Assembly: GCA_014773175.1 (NCBI GenBank)
Contig: VXCM01005040.1
Span: 1 to 64,000 of the forward strand
DNA length: 64,000 bases
Source: Lucifuga dentata
Lineage: Eukaryota; Chordata; Actinopteri; Ophidiiformes; Bythitidae
Reading direction: 5' to 3'
Part shown: positions 11,666 to 24,200 of the stretch, piece by piece
Layout of the letters: the number at the start of each line of letters is the position of its first letter
Position numbering within the stretch: position 1 is the stretch's first letter
The notes under the pieces: generated by a model
The model's database searches: none
Told to the model about the DNA's origin: nothing
Seen by the model: only the letters and a program-made list of their open reading frames with translations
Position numbers and translations under genes: made by a program

Positions 11666-14600
11666 TAATATTAAAGGTGAGGTTGGCATCTTTTTAAAAA
11701 ACACATTTTTATTGAATAAACTTTAATTAAATTCTGGTAGGTATGTATTTATTAAGAAGTCTGTGAAAAAACCAGACCTCTGTAGCTCCTCCTCCTACTG
11801 GAGTAAACCTGATTTGAAGGAAATATTTGGCCACAAATTTTTCAACCAATCAGCATAAAGAAGGTCTGACTCCACAAACATGCCAACTGCAGTTTTAACT
11901 GTCCAGAACATTAAATTAAGTGAAACATTATAAATTAAAACATTAATACATGGAAGAACTATTGAACCAATAAGAGGAGGAGGAGGAGGAGGAAGAGAGC
12001 CAGAGTATTTTGTGTGTGTGTGTGTGTGTGTGTGTAAAACTGACCTTGGATCACACAGATCAGAGGTCGTAGGATAGGAAGAGGGCGTCAGGTAACCTGG
12101 GAAGTCGTAGCTGGGCCGGCCCATATACACTCTGGGATTAGTTGGTTTCTGCAGTGTGGGCGGAGCCTCTCCCAGGGCATTGTGGGAGTTGTAGTAAGGC
12201 TCTGGGCTCTGGAATGCTGGGTAATGTTGTGACTGCAACGGAAAGCTCGACTCGATAAAAGAGATTCTCTCTGGTGGCTCCACACAGGAGAGGAGGGCGG
12301 GGCCTAAGGCCTGTAAACAACAACAGTGGTTGTAATTCATTTATATTCATATTATAATTATTATGTCATTGTCTTGTCAAGAAAGCTTCAGTAAATATTA
12401 TGAATCATTTGACTCGTCTCTTGTTAATGTAGTTGTTGAGGCTAACCTGTGTGTCGACGAGTCGTCTCTTGTGCGTGAACGGAGAGTTGACTCGTCTCTT
12501 CACTGAGCTCCTTCTGGCTTCAGTCTCTGACTTGGATTCTGGTCTGGGGTGATCATGGACCCCTTTAGCCTGAAAAGTACAAAAATAATTCTAAAAATGT
12601 GCCCTCATTGTCGCCATAGTGATGTGACAATTCTGATAATGAAGCTGTCAGACAACGTCACAGAAAGTAAAAGTCATGACCTGGAAGAAGATGGATTTTC
12701 CCTCCACTCTCCAGAAGTTGGTGACAGGATAACCACTGTGACCGCGACACGGTAACAACTCCAGAGCCGCGTTACAGCTCGGACACGACTTTTCTGAAAC
12801 CAGTTTAAATGGAGTTTATTTCAATACCAGTGCTGAGTGGAACCCTGATTGAGTGAATGAATGAGAGCGTGATTGAATGAATGGGTGAATGAATGAGTGA
12901 ATGAGAACATGATTTAATGAATAGGTGAATAAATGAGTGAGTGAGTGAGGGAGTGAATGGATGAGTGAATGAATGAGAGCATGATTTAATGAGTAGGTGA
13001 ATAAATGAGTGAGTGAATGAATGAGTAAATGAATGAGGGAATGAGTGAGAGCATGATTGAATGAATGGGTGAATGAATGAGTGAATGAATGAGTGAGTGA
13101 ATGAGTGATTGAGTGAGTGAGTGAATGAGAGTGATTAATGAGTGAATGAGTGAGTGATGAATGAGTGAGCAAGTGAGTGAATGAATGAGTTAATGAATGA
13201 ATACATGAGTGAAGGAGTGAGTGAGTGAATAAGTAGATGAATGAGCGAATGAATGAGTGAGTGAGAGTGATGAATGGGTGAATGAAAGTGAATGAATTAG
13301 TGAATGAGAGAATGAATGAATGAGTGAATGAATGAATAAGTGAGAGTGATGAATGGGTGAATGAATGAATGAATGAAAGAATGAATAAGTGAGTGAGTGA
13401 GTGAGTGAGTGAGTGAGTGAATGTAGGATTACTTTGCTGTTTTTGGCGGGCCTTATCGCAGATGGCGGGGCGGAGTTGCAGTCTGGATCCGTCCGGTAGC
13501 GTGCAGCCTCGAGAGCAGACGACCACACCCAAACACGACTTCTTCAGGATCTGACAGTTATGATTGTTGGTGTTCCTCATTGCCCAGCCGGACAAATGTC
13601 TCTGAGCATTCTTGTCCTCAGCTAAAAGTCAAAAACACCTGTCTTTGTGACATCACACTCCACTATGTGACATTGTACTTTACTATGACATCATACAGTA
13701 CTTCACTGTGTGACATCATACTTTACTATGGGATATCATACTTACTGTGACATCATACTCCACTATGTGACATACTTTACTAAGTGACATCCTACTATAC
13801 TATTTGACATCATACTTTACTGTGACATCATACTCCTCTGTGACATCACATTGCAGATATTTATTTTAATGATTAATGTATGAAAAATTCTAACCATTAT
13901 AGATGTAGCGAACATAACCATCTGTCCACTCCTGGAACACATCAAACTGCTTGGTTTCCTGAAGATAGATGGACAGAAAGACAGACAGACAACAGCATGT
14001 AAATAGAATGAATCTAAATTAATCAGTGTAAACTTGCTATATAATATTGAGATTATTTAAAATATCTTTAAAGATAGATTCTAACCTTTTAAAAACTTCT
14101 CTGTAAATTATTGTATTTATTTTTTCTTTTCAAATGAAAGAGTTTGTATGTAAACATGGTTGTAGAAATTGTTATTTTTTTCTGTTTAAAACTTGCTGAA
14201 CTGAAAAACAAAACTTAAAACCAGTTTTTACTGTTTGAGGTTCAATTTGATGAATCAGCAGAAACTTCAACAGCACAAAACAACCAGATACTGCTCGTTT
14301 ATTTTTTTTTAAATAAAATAAAATACATCTGATTCATTCTTATTCTAAATCAAAGTGTCTGATTTATTCTATTCAAAAGCATCAGATTTATTCTTTATAT
14401 AAAAAAGAATCTGATTTATTCTTTAAATAAAAACATCTGGTTTTATTCTTTAACTAAAATGCATTTGATATATTTTTTAAATAAAAAAATCATTTATTCT
14501 TCAAATCTATTCATTAAAAAACAGTTCATTTATTGTTTAAATCAACACATGATTTATTCTTTAAAACTGTTATTTAAATAAAAGAAAAACATCTGATGTA

Positions 14601-15983
14601 CTCTTTAAATCTATTTTTTAATTTGAAAAATCTGATTTATTTTTTAAATAAAAAAAACATAAAAACCAATTGATTTATTCTTTAAATCTATTACCTAAAA
14701 AACATCTGATTTATTTTGTCAATAAAAAAAATTGATTTATTGTTTAAATTCTGAGATGTATTTCAATAAACGTGGAACAAATTTAAAAATGGTCTGAAAA
14801 TATATACTTCTATTCAAAAATTTAAAAAACAATTCAAAAGGGATGTAATTTATTCATTTGGAGCTAAGGAATAATAGAGGCATTATTTTGTAAGCTCCAT
14901 TTTTCCTTTTATTTTCTTTGGATTCTGTAAATTTATGAATGGGTTGATGTTTGGTTTATATAGTTTGAGTTGTAAAATCGGCATCATGAGCAAAAATTTC
15001 AGCTGAAACCTTTTCTGGTCACTTCATGCTCTATTGGAGGATTGTACATTGTGCCAAATTGTTATTATTATTATTATTATTTATTCTTTTGCATTTTATT
15101 TCCTTGATTTGTTAATAAAGACACATTTTTAAAAAATCTATTATTTAAATAGAAAAACCATCTGATTTATTATTTAAATCTATTCTTTAAATTTAAAAAA
15201 AACCATCTGATTAATTTTTTTATAAAAACATCTGACCTTTAAATTTAAAACAAATCTCATTTATTCTTTGAATATAAAAGGTCTCATTACCTTATTTTAC
15301 CAAAATATCTGATTTGTGTTTCTTTACATAAAACCGAGGCACCTCATATTTGTTAATTTCAGGTAAAAATTGTTTTCATATTAATTAAACAAAACCGAAC
15401 TTTCTCAACTTCCTTTTTCAGTTTCTTTTAATGTGCATTTAATCACACTGTAAAGATTTAATAAATTATTTTTGAATTTATCATCTGTGTGCATCAACAA
15501 ACTATTTTTTTATTTTTCATCATGATTGACCAAGTTATTGATTTACTTACCTAATTTATTAGGTAAATAAATAATGTATTAATTTGTTTCAACACATTTA
15601 ATTATTTTATGTTTCATTAAAAATAAAACATTTCATATCAAAATAAAATATTTCATACAGATTTTTCAACAAGAAAAATTAAAAATAAAACAAATCATCG
15701 TTTCCAGTATTCCAGCTCATTTTAAATATTGAATAAGCTGAATAATAACTTATTATTTCATGTATTCACACGATTATTTAAAATAAAAAAAAAACTAAAT
15801 AAATTGCAATCATTTGAAGATAATTTCATATTTTCATTGTTTTGCATTTTTACTTTTAAGATGGAAAATCTCTGAGGTCAAAAGGTCATTCAGGTATTTT
15901 ACTTGTGGCAGTTTGGGGTCGTTGATGTCCCACGTTAATTTCATCCCAACGGAACACGGACAGTCCTCCTCCACCAGAGACAT
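10759..15983 (-). CDS. gcm2: Glial cells missing homolog 2, GCM-domain transcription factor
   Basis: Eight coding exons (transcript order): 15983-15903, 13958-13895, 13621-13433, 12793-12681, 12569-12447, 12310-12045, 11617-11377, 11130-10759. All junctions are GT/AG and phases agree. The product is 482 aa, near the roughly 500 aa usual for GCM2. The GCM DNA- and zinc-binding domain covers about residues 14-170: [110 protein letters not shown]. Family knowledge: it binds ATGCGGGT-like sites in the nucleus and drives parathyroid development in tetrapods and pharyngeal arch/gill tissue in fish. I start at the first ATG ([10 protein letters not shown]); the frame extends upstream without another ATG. 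The last exon has Pro/Cys-rich [16 protein letters not shown] repeats, doubled around an N at 11024, and ends [17 protein letters not shown]. Adjacency to sycp2l favours gcm2 over gcm1. Confidence 0.95.
11024..11024. other. Single-N assembly join with a 62-bp repeat on both sides, inside gcm2 exon 8
   Basis: Positions 10962-11023 and 11025-11086 are identical. With the N, the insertion is 63 bp and stays in frame, adding 21 residues to the encoded repeat region. The same signature recurs at other single Ns, so the copy is suspect. Confidence 0.75.
11621..11662. repeat. (CA)n, read as (GT)n before the gcm2 exon 7 acceptor
   Basis: Pure dinucleotide run ending 1-4 bp from the acceptor at 11617. 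The same intron carries the complementary run at its other end (12011-12035). Confidence 0.95.
12011..12035. repeat. (GT)n, read as (AC)n after the gcm2 exon 6 donor
   Basis: Pure dinucleotide run starting about 10 bp into the intron on the gcm2 sense strand. Confidence 0.95.
12845..13422. repeat. TGAA/TGAG tetranucleotide array filling gcm2 intron 3
   Basis: About 580 bp of TGAA, TGAG and TGGG tetramers, read as TTCA/CTCA on the gcm2 strand. It starts about 10 bp inside the donor after exon 3 (13433) and leaves only some 50 bp before exon 4. The [14 protein letters not shown] open frame over it is a by-product. Confidence 0.93.
13640..13858. repeat. Tandem TGTGACATCATACTTTACTA repeat in gcm2 intron 2
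   Basis: About nine degenerate copies of a 20-25-bp unit between exons 3 and 2, ending about 20 bp from the exon 3 acceptor. Confidence 0.8.
14280..15320. repeat. AT-rich degenerate repeat region in gcm2 intron 1
   Basis: Repeated blocks like CATCTGATTTATTCTTTAAA occupy 14300-14760 and 15120-15310. They are split by about 250 bp of unrelated sequence (14860-15120) ending in an (ATT)n run and AATAAAG, which may be an inserted element. Confidence 0.6.
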
Positions 15984-16031
15984 TTCAACTCCTTCTGTCT
16001 CCTTCTGTCTCCTCACTGGACTCAGTCCTCT

Positions 16032-16086
<55 letters not shown>

Positions 16087-16537
16087 AATCCTCTCGGATT
16101 TTTTACAAATAAAAAAAAAAAACTTTTCGTTTCCGTCCAGGAGAAACAAAAAATGTGAATATTAAAAATGTGTAAAAAGAGAAAGTAAATCTTAACAAAG
16201 TTAAAAGAAAATGAAGAAAATAAAAGAAATGAATAAGAATAAAATTAAAACGTAGAAGTACAAAACATTTTACCGAATGAGAAGCGATTTGAGAAGCAAT
16301 GGACTAACTGAGACGCGCTGCAGCTCCGGTGAGTCTCAGGTAAGAAATGAGAGAGAGAGAGAGAGAGANGATAAGTAACAAGAGAGAGAGAGAGGGAAGT
16401 AACGAGAGAGAGAGAGAGTGCACTTCCTTTGATTCCTCATATCGACACGTGAATTTATGCAACAAAGATTCATGAATAAACAGTTTATAAACTACCAGGA
16501 ATCTTCAACACACACACACAGTAGGTACATGCTGTCA

Positions 16538-16571
<34 letters not shown>

Positions 16572-16930
16572 TATGTAAACATGCTGCCTCATCAACATTG
16601 TTTATACCAAAACAAACAAGTCATTAGTCATCAATTAGAGGACACCATGACTTCTACCACACCACCTGTCTGTCTGTCTGTCTCTGTCTCTACCTGTCTG
16701 TCTGTCTGTCTGTCTCTGTCTGTCTGTCTGCCTGTCTGTCTGTCTGTCTCTGTCTCTACCTGTCTGTCTGTCTGTCTGTCTGTGTGTCTCTGTCTGTCTG
16801 TCTCTACCTGTCTGTCTGTCTGTCTGTCTCTGCCTGCCTGCCTGTCTGTCTGTCTGTCTCTCTCTGCCTGTCTGTCTGCCTGCCTGTCTCTGTCTGTCTC
16901 TGCCTGCCTGCCTGTATGTCTCTCTCTGCC

Positions 16931-16961
<31 letters not shown>

Positions 16962-17224
16962 GCCTGCCTGTCTGTCTGTCTGTCTGTCTGTCTGCCTGCC
17001 TGTCTGTCTGTCTGGCTGTCAGTCTGTCAATAATCATATTTAGACATAGGAATATCTAAAATATGTTTGTGTTTATGTATCACAATTTGCATATTAATCA
17101 TATGAAGATTTTTTCATCACGTATTGAAGTTTATTTTCTGAACTCTGACGGTCACGTGATTGTCGTTGTATTAATGATTAAATGAGCAGCAGCTGTGCGC
17201 GCTCCTGACGCGCGCGTGCAGAGG
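15984..17224. promoter_or_regulatory. Divergent gcm2 / sycp2l intergenic region
   Basis: The two start codons are 1.24 kb apart and point away from each other, so this interval must hold both promoters. It contains a (CTTT)n run (16029-16086), a GA tract with a single N (16341-16420), a (GT)n run (16538-16560), a 370-bp CTGT/CTGC array, and a CpG-rich patch GCGCGCTCCTGACGCGCGCG just before the sycp2l ATG. No TATA box stands out. Confidence 0.55.
16664..17035. repeat. (CTGT/CTGC)n array between gcm2 and sycp2l
   Basis: About 370 bp of CTGT tetramers with CTGC and CTCT variants. The cysteine-rich and TDRQ-type open frames over it are artefacts of the repeat. Confidence 0.95.
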
Positions 17225-20146
17225 ATGGTGAGTAAACTGCTTATTTCTTCATGTTTGTCGCCTTTTTAGACATTAAATGTTGAATTAATGTACTTAATGT
17301 ACATTAACTTAAATTAATGTACTGTACTTTTACATCAAACACTTTGTTTACAGTTTGTTGTTCAAAAATAAAAAGGTTTAATGTCACTTTTATCAACATT
17401 TTATCAACACACAGAAATCCACAAAAATCACGGAAAGTTGTCAGAAAATAAACAGAAACTTTCCAAACCTTTAGTTTTGTTTAAAAGTTAATTTCATGTT
17501 AGTTGAAAAAAAATATAAAAAAAAGTCATTAAAAAAAGTCAAATAATTTTGGTAATTTCTGGATTTAGAAGCTGAATGTAAATTGAATCTGACAAACCTT
17601 GTTGAAATGTAAATTTATTATAAATCCTTATCATTTCAAAGAATATTTATTTTAAATAATATTAACGGTCAAATAATGATATTGTGAACATGTCGGTGCT
17701 GCAGCGCCTCCTGCTGGTCAGCCTATTTATTACATTAACATTGATAATGAGAAGTAATTATTTTGTTTTATTGAAAATCAAATGAAATAATGCAAAAACA
17801 AACTGTTTTGCTTAAAGCAATTATCAAAAATAAAAGATAAAAAGATGTTTTTTTAATTCAAATCAATAAAGTCAATAAAATATTTTACTGTTTTCAAATT
17901 TCCACATGGACCCATATTTACTCTTGAAATGAATTTTTTGTTAATGTTTAATAAAAATGAAAGAGTTTGATTACTTGATGGATGAATACACAGTTTATAT
18001 TTAAATGTAATAAATAATCACATTTAAATATAGGCTAGTTAACAGTATGAGACATTATGAACACACACTACAGTCATTAGAGTAATTAATAGTCACTGAA
18101 TGATAATAAATTAAAACAAAATCAAATGATATTCATAAAAACATAGCAAAGGTCAAAGGTTGTGTGTTGCAGCTGAAGATGCAGGATTGTGTGACTCATG
18201 GAGATTCGGAGGCTCTGCGGTCTCTGCTGCATCGTGAACGACTCACGACCTCCACGCTCACCAGCCTGGACCATCTGGTTACCAAGGTAACGCTCTTATC
18301 TGTAAGGCTGGTTTCTCACTCTAAGCTTTGCGCGTTGAGCTGACCTGGGTGTTCATTTATTGTGTATTGGGAGCTGAGCGTCACGCTACCTTGGCGCCAC
18401 GTGGCGCTCGGATTCTCCGTTTTGATGCGATGCTCAAAGTTCAACCAAATTCAACTTTGACCTTTCTGACGCTACCTTTCCAGTGCGCAACCAATCAGAG
18501 AACAGTTGTACGTCGCGGAAGCGCCACAGCGATGGAGGAGAAACTCATAACCTGCAGAGCAGTTTGGAACGGTGACTCAACATTCGCCGTTTTTTTTTTT
18601 GTTCCTTCTCTGAATGAGAAAAAGAAACAGAGCCTTTGTTGCGATTTTCATGTCGCAACCCGATTTGACCCGGAAACCCGCTTTGGACCATGAATATGCA
18701 AAGATCGTCCACGGTAACCGTCAACATGTAATTAGCAATGAGCGCTTCCTGTCAGCGCGCTGGATGTTCAGTGGCAACGGTAACACTTAGCATGAACCAG
18801 CCTAACAATTGAAACTGTTATCAAGGTACTCCTGAACATAGTTACCAAGGTAATGTCCTCACCTGGTTACCAAGGTAACGTGTGACCCAATTACAAAGCT
18901 AATGACTGAACTTACTGTAGTATCAAGAAATAACTTCACCATGTTACTGAGGAAATACCTTCACCTGATTGTTGTTGGTTAGCTGGTTACCACGGTAACA
19001 GCTGTGCATGGTTACCAGGGTAACGATTGAACCTACAAGAAAAGTCTGATCTGTCTCACATAATAAAGACAAAAAGCGTTTATTGTTGTTATCTCTGCAG
19101 ATTTCAGCTGATGTTTATTATTGTTGTTTATCTGTAGGAGCTGAGTTCCTCAGAGGGCTGTACCCTGTACCCTGTACCTGTTAATCAGATCAGGGTTTCT
19201 GTGCCTTAGCTAAACCTCCAGTCAGAGATAACGGGTACCACCACGCTGGTTAGCAGCCGTCTTTGTCAACCCAGGCTTTCCTCATCAGGCTCTGTGAGCG
19301 TTCACATAAAGGGGGCGTGTCAGCATCATTTACCTGTGCTACTGGACAAAATGGACCAATCAGAGCTGTTTATTTCAGTCAGGAGGAGCAAAGTTATCAT
19401 GCAGCGTTATGAAGATTTCAAACACATCATAACTGCTAAAAGCAACACGTTGCTGCAATAAGGCTAGGGAGGAATGCTGCAGAAAGTTGCTGATTGTGTA
19501 AGTTTTATGTAATTTACCATCAATGCATCTAAATGCAGCATTTATTCCTAACGTGATGCTGCACATTCTGCAGCTCTGACACTTTAATGCAGCAGATTTA
19601 AATATTATACTAAGAACTGCATTTAGTCTGACACTGTCCATGTAGGATACACAACAATCACTAGTTTTTACCAAATCAAAGGGGAAATTTTATATATATA
19701 TAATTTCACTTTGATTTGGTCAAAAACTAGTGATTGTTGTACAGTTTGCGCTTTTAACTAACACACGGCTTGACAAGTTTGCAAAGGGTGACACATTTTA
19801 TAGTGAATTTCAAGCCGAAACTCTGAACAAAACCTGGTCTGACCAGGTTATGTCTGCAGCATGAGTTGCCATGGTGATCCAGCCAGGTTAAAGAGAGCCA
19901 CCTTCATGGTACTGAAAACCCCGGCTTTAGGCTCAACATACCTCGCTAACACGCTAATCTGGCTTCGTGGTACAGACCTCAGAGTCGTTGTTGATGTTGA
20001 TTATTGTTGTTTATTGTTTACCTGTAGGAGCTGTGTTCCTCTGGTTTCAGCAGAGTTGTTGTTGTGTTAAAGACTTTAGGAATTCTCTCAGAAAACAAAG
20101 ATGACCTGAATCTGCTGTTGCACCACGGACTGATAGCAAAGGTGAG

Positions 20147-20186
<40 letters not shown>

Positions 20187-21166
20187 GTGGTCAGTTGTTT
20201 TTGTTTGTTATGTATATTATTTTGATGATTAGTTTTATCTTCATATGCATTACAAACTGTATGTCATTTCCGTTCAGGTGTTGATGTGGTTTGAAACCAT
20301 CTGTGACTTCCTGACCTCTGACCTTCAGAGAAATTCTGTCCCCATACTAAGCCTGATGGAGGAGTTCTATGACTACTTCCTGGTAGGAGAATTCTGGGAA
20401 ATGAATTAATGTTAATGTCAAAAGTACAAAGAGGAATTTTGTTAAATTAACTAAGATTAACAAACTTCTTCTTTGTACTTTTGACAGAAGCAGATTTTAC
20501 CCATAATGCATTTGTGCCGACCGTGTAAAGATTTGGGTTCACATACAGTTTGAATTCGGATTCATGAAAACACATCTTGATATGACTGAACTTCATCACT
20601 TCCTGTTTCCTGAAGTTCCTGAAACCATGTGACCTGACAGAGTAAACATGACATCATTTAAAATGGTGGTCAAAGAAGCAGACGTGTAATCAGCAGCGTA
20701 CTCTAAGAAAAGTAAAGACAAAGGTCAGAGTTCATACATGATGTATTCCCTGAGTTTCTGTGAGTAAATTTAGCCAGTCTGTGGTTTGGCACTCGCTATC
20801 AGGTCTAAATGCAATTCGTACAGGTGGGACACCTTCATCTCCCTGCCTCGTCTTCATAAAGTTTTTTAGTCAGGAGTTGCGACTTGCTGTGAATGGAACG
20901 TGGACCCTGACCCTAACCCTGGCCCTACAGCCCATGCTAAAATGTTATTGGTTATTTTAAAAATGGATGAAGTTCATCCATTCATCATCTAACGACACTC
21001 CAGATGACAGCCAATCAGAAAGCAGAACGACTTTTAATACGAGATGTAAACACAAGTCCTCACGGCTGACATCATCGTCCTGATTGCATGTTAATGTGAC
21101 GTGGAAATGTGACCCCTTAAAATGCAACAAAAACCCTTAAAAACTAACTGACCATTTGCCTGTCTG

Positions 21167-21205
<39 letters not shown>

Positions 21206-24200
21206 CTCTCTGCCTGTCTACCTGTCTTTCTCTCTGTGTGTCTGTCTACCTGTCTCTCTCTCTGCCTGTCTGTCTACCTGTCTTTCTCTCTGCCTGTCTC
21301 TGGCTTCCAGCTGCTGGGTCGAGCTTGTATTCCAGGTTTGTATCAGTTTATTCAGAGTTTTTCAGGTTTCTGTCTGAATAAATTCTTTGATTCATTTGTC
21401 CTCTTCAGCCCATATACCTGTTTGTCTCTCTGTCTGTCTCTGTCTCTCTGTTTGTCCGTCTCTCCCTTCCTGTCTGTCTCTCAGTCAGTCAGCTGTCTGT
21501 GGTTCTTCTTCAGTTGGCTCGTTCTACTCTGGAACCCAGAATCAGCTTTGCACTGAGACTGGAGGTACTGTAACCATGGAAACCGCCAAATATCAACAAA
21601 TTCTATTACTTGTCTGTCTGCATTTTAGAACTGGTGTGAAGTTCAGTTGTAACACGCGTGTACAGGAAGTCCCCGGTTATGAATGAGTTCTGTTCCTATG
21701 GCCGTCTTTAAGTCGGATTTGTACGTAAGTTGGAACGTTACATAAAGTTTGTATCTAGCATCAGTATAGTATTTATTTTACTTTTCTATGCATAAGAAAC
21801 ATTAAACGCTTCTAGATGTACTAAAACATCTTAAACATAATAAGACCGCTGAACTGCTGACGACACGCAATGTTTTGATGTGTGTTGTGAAGTAGTGTGC
21901 TGTTCGTTATTACGAATCATTGTATGTAACTCAAACTTTTAATTTAATAGGCTTTATGGCGGTTGGTTCGTAAGTCGGGGACTGCCTGTACATTAAAAAA
22001 GGACATGTTAACTTTAGACTGAACACGCGTGGACATAGGCCTGTAGATTGCCTGTACGTTATAAAAAGACATGTTAACTTTAGACTGAACACACATGTGT
22101 ACAGGCAGCAGATGGACATGTTCATTATGGATAATTTAATGAATCATACATGAGCCAGAATCAATCGCACAGACGTGTTTGATCTCTTCACCTTCTGCCC
22201 TAAACTGAACTCCTGACCTCTGACCCCTGACCACTTACCCTTAACTCTGACCACTACAGAAAGCCAAACGCACCAAAATTAAATGTATAAAAATGATAGT
22301 ATGAAATAAATAACTCTCTGCAAAAGTACCAATAAATTATGAAATAATTCCATTAATTATAATCATGANTAAATAACTCTCTGCAAAAGTACCAATAAAT
22401 TATGAAATAATTCCATTAATTATAATCATGAAATCTTATTTCGTAACTTTTTTATTTCATAGCGTTTCTGTTTGTCAAAAGTCTCTCTTTTTTTCACAGC
22501 ACCGTTTATATAATGTCTTATTTCATAACGAGAGTTCAGATGAGATTTGAGGACCAGTGGGCGTGGCCTGATGCTGATTGGTTGTTCTAGACAGCATCAG
22601 CCAAGCCAGACAAACTTTCTACTACGACTTTTAAACTCACCAAATTCAGTTTGGAGCTTTTTTACGTCACAAAGTCGCTGCTTAGAATCAGAATATCTGG
22701 TTGACTGATTAAAATGAAGCTGAATTTAAAATTGGTTTCAACGTTTTCAGAGGCAGGAAGCTCCACTAACGGCTAGCTGCAGTTTCCCCGCTGACCAGTC
22801 ATCCCCGTTACCATGGTGATAACCGTTAACTGTAATCAACACGACATGTTATCCACATAAAATAATATTTTAACTAAGATATAAAGTCTGTTGTTTCAAA
22901 TGTAAATGAATGAAAGAAAGATCTTTTAATTTAATTTTAATCAGTCGACCAGATATTCTGATTCTAAGCAGCGACTTTGTGATGTAAAAAAGCTCCAAAC
23001 TGAATTTGGTGACAGTTTAAAAGTCGTAGTAGAAAGTTTGTCTGGCTTGGCTGATGCTGTCTGGAACAACCAATCAGCATCAGGCCACGCCCACTGGTCC
23101 TCAAATCTGGTCTGAACTCTCGTTATGAAATAAGACATTATATAAATGGTGCTGTGAAAAAAAGAGAGACTTTTGACAAATGTTATTTCATAACGTTAAC
23201 GTTATGAAATAAAAAAGTTATGAAATAGGATTTCATGATTATAATTAATGGAATTATTTCATAATTTATTGGTACTTTTGCAGAGAGTTATTTATNCATG
23301 ATTATAATTAATGGAATTATTTCATAATTTATTGGTACTTTTGCAGAGAGTTATTTATTTCACAATATTGTTTTTATATATTTAATTTTGGCGCGTTTGG
23401 CTTTCCATAGACCATGACATTAAAATAAACTATAATATATACAACAAACTACATATAACTATATATAAACTATATATAAGTATAAAACATCCCAGAGTTC
23501 ACAATCTCCTCTCAGCCGCTCGCCGAGTAACGACGCAACAAACAATCAGCACCAGCATGTGTGTAACTGTGTCACTGTGTTGTGCTGTGTGTAACTGTGT
23601 CAGTGTGTTGCGTTGTGCTGTGTGTAACTGTGTCAGTGTGTTGCATTGTGCTGTGTGTCAGTGTGTTGCGTTGTGCTGTGTGTAACTGTGTGTCTGTGCT
23701 GCGTTGTGCTGTGTGTAACTGTCAGTGTGTTTTCAGGCAATCAGAACTTTTAATGGCGTTCTGGAATCAGCGAGTAAAGAAACACGAAGACAAATTCAGA
23801 AACAGCATGAGGTCATACTGTAAGACACACACACTAACACACTAACAGACTAACACACACACACACTAACACACACACACTAACAGACTAACACACACAC
23901 ACTAACACACATACTAACAGACTAACACACTAACACACACACACATACACACTAACACACATATACACGCACACACAAACACCAGCAGTAAAAGATTAAA
24001 TGTTTTCATGTTGAAACAAACAAATTTTTTTTAATTTAATGTGATTTTATTTTTATGTGGACTGTCTGCCTGCCTGTCTCTGTTTGTCTGCCTGCCTGCC
24101 TGCCTGTCTGTCTCTGTCTGCCTGTCTGTCTGCCTGCCTGCCTGCCTGTCTGTCTGCCTGCCTGCCTGTCTGTCTTTCCTTAGTAACCAGATGGCTGCAG

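Noticed and set aside
12816..13595. 259-aa His/Ser-rich frame on the minus strand
   Set aside because: It is gcm2 exon 3 read through its donor into the TCAT/CTCA tetranucleotide intron.
15981..16016. gcm2 start upstream of 15983
   Set aside because: The frame extends to 16016, but its first codon there is GTG, not ATG; the first in-frame ATG is at 15983.
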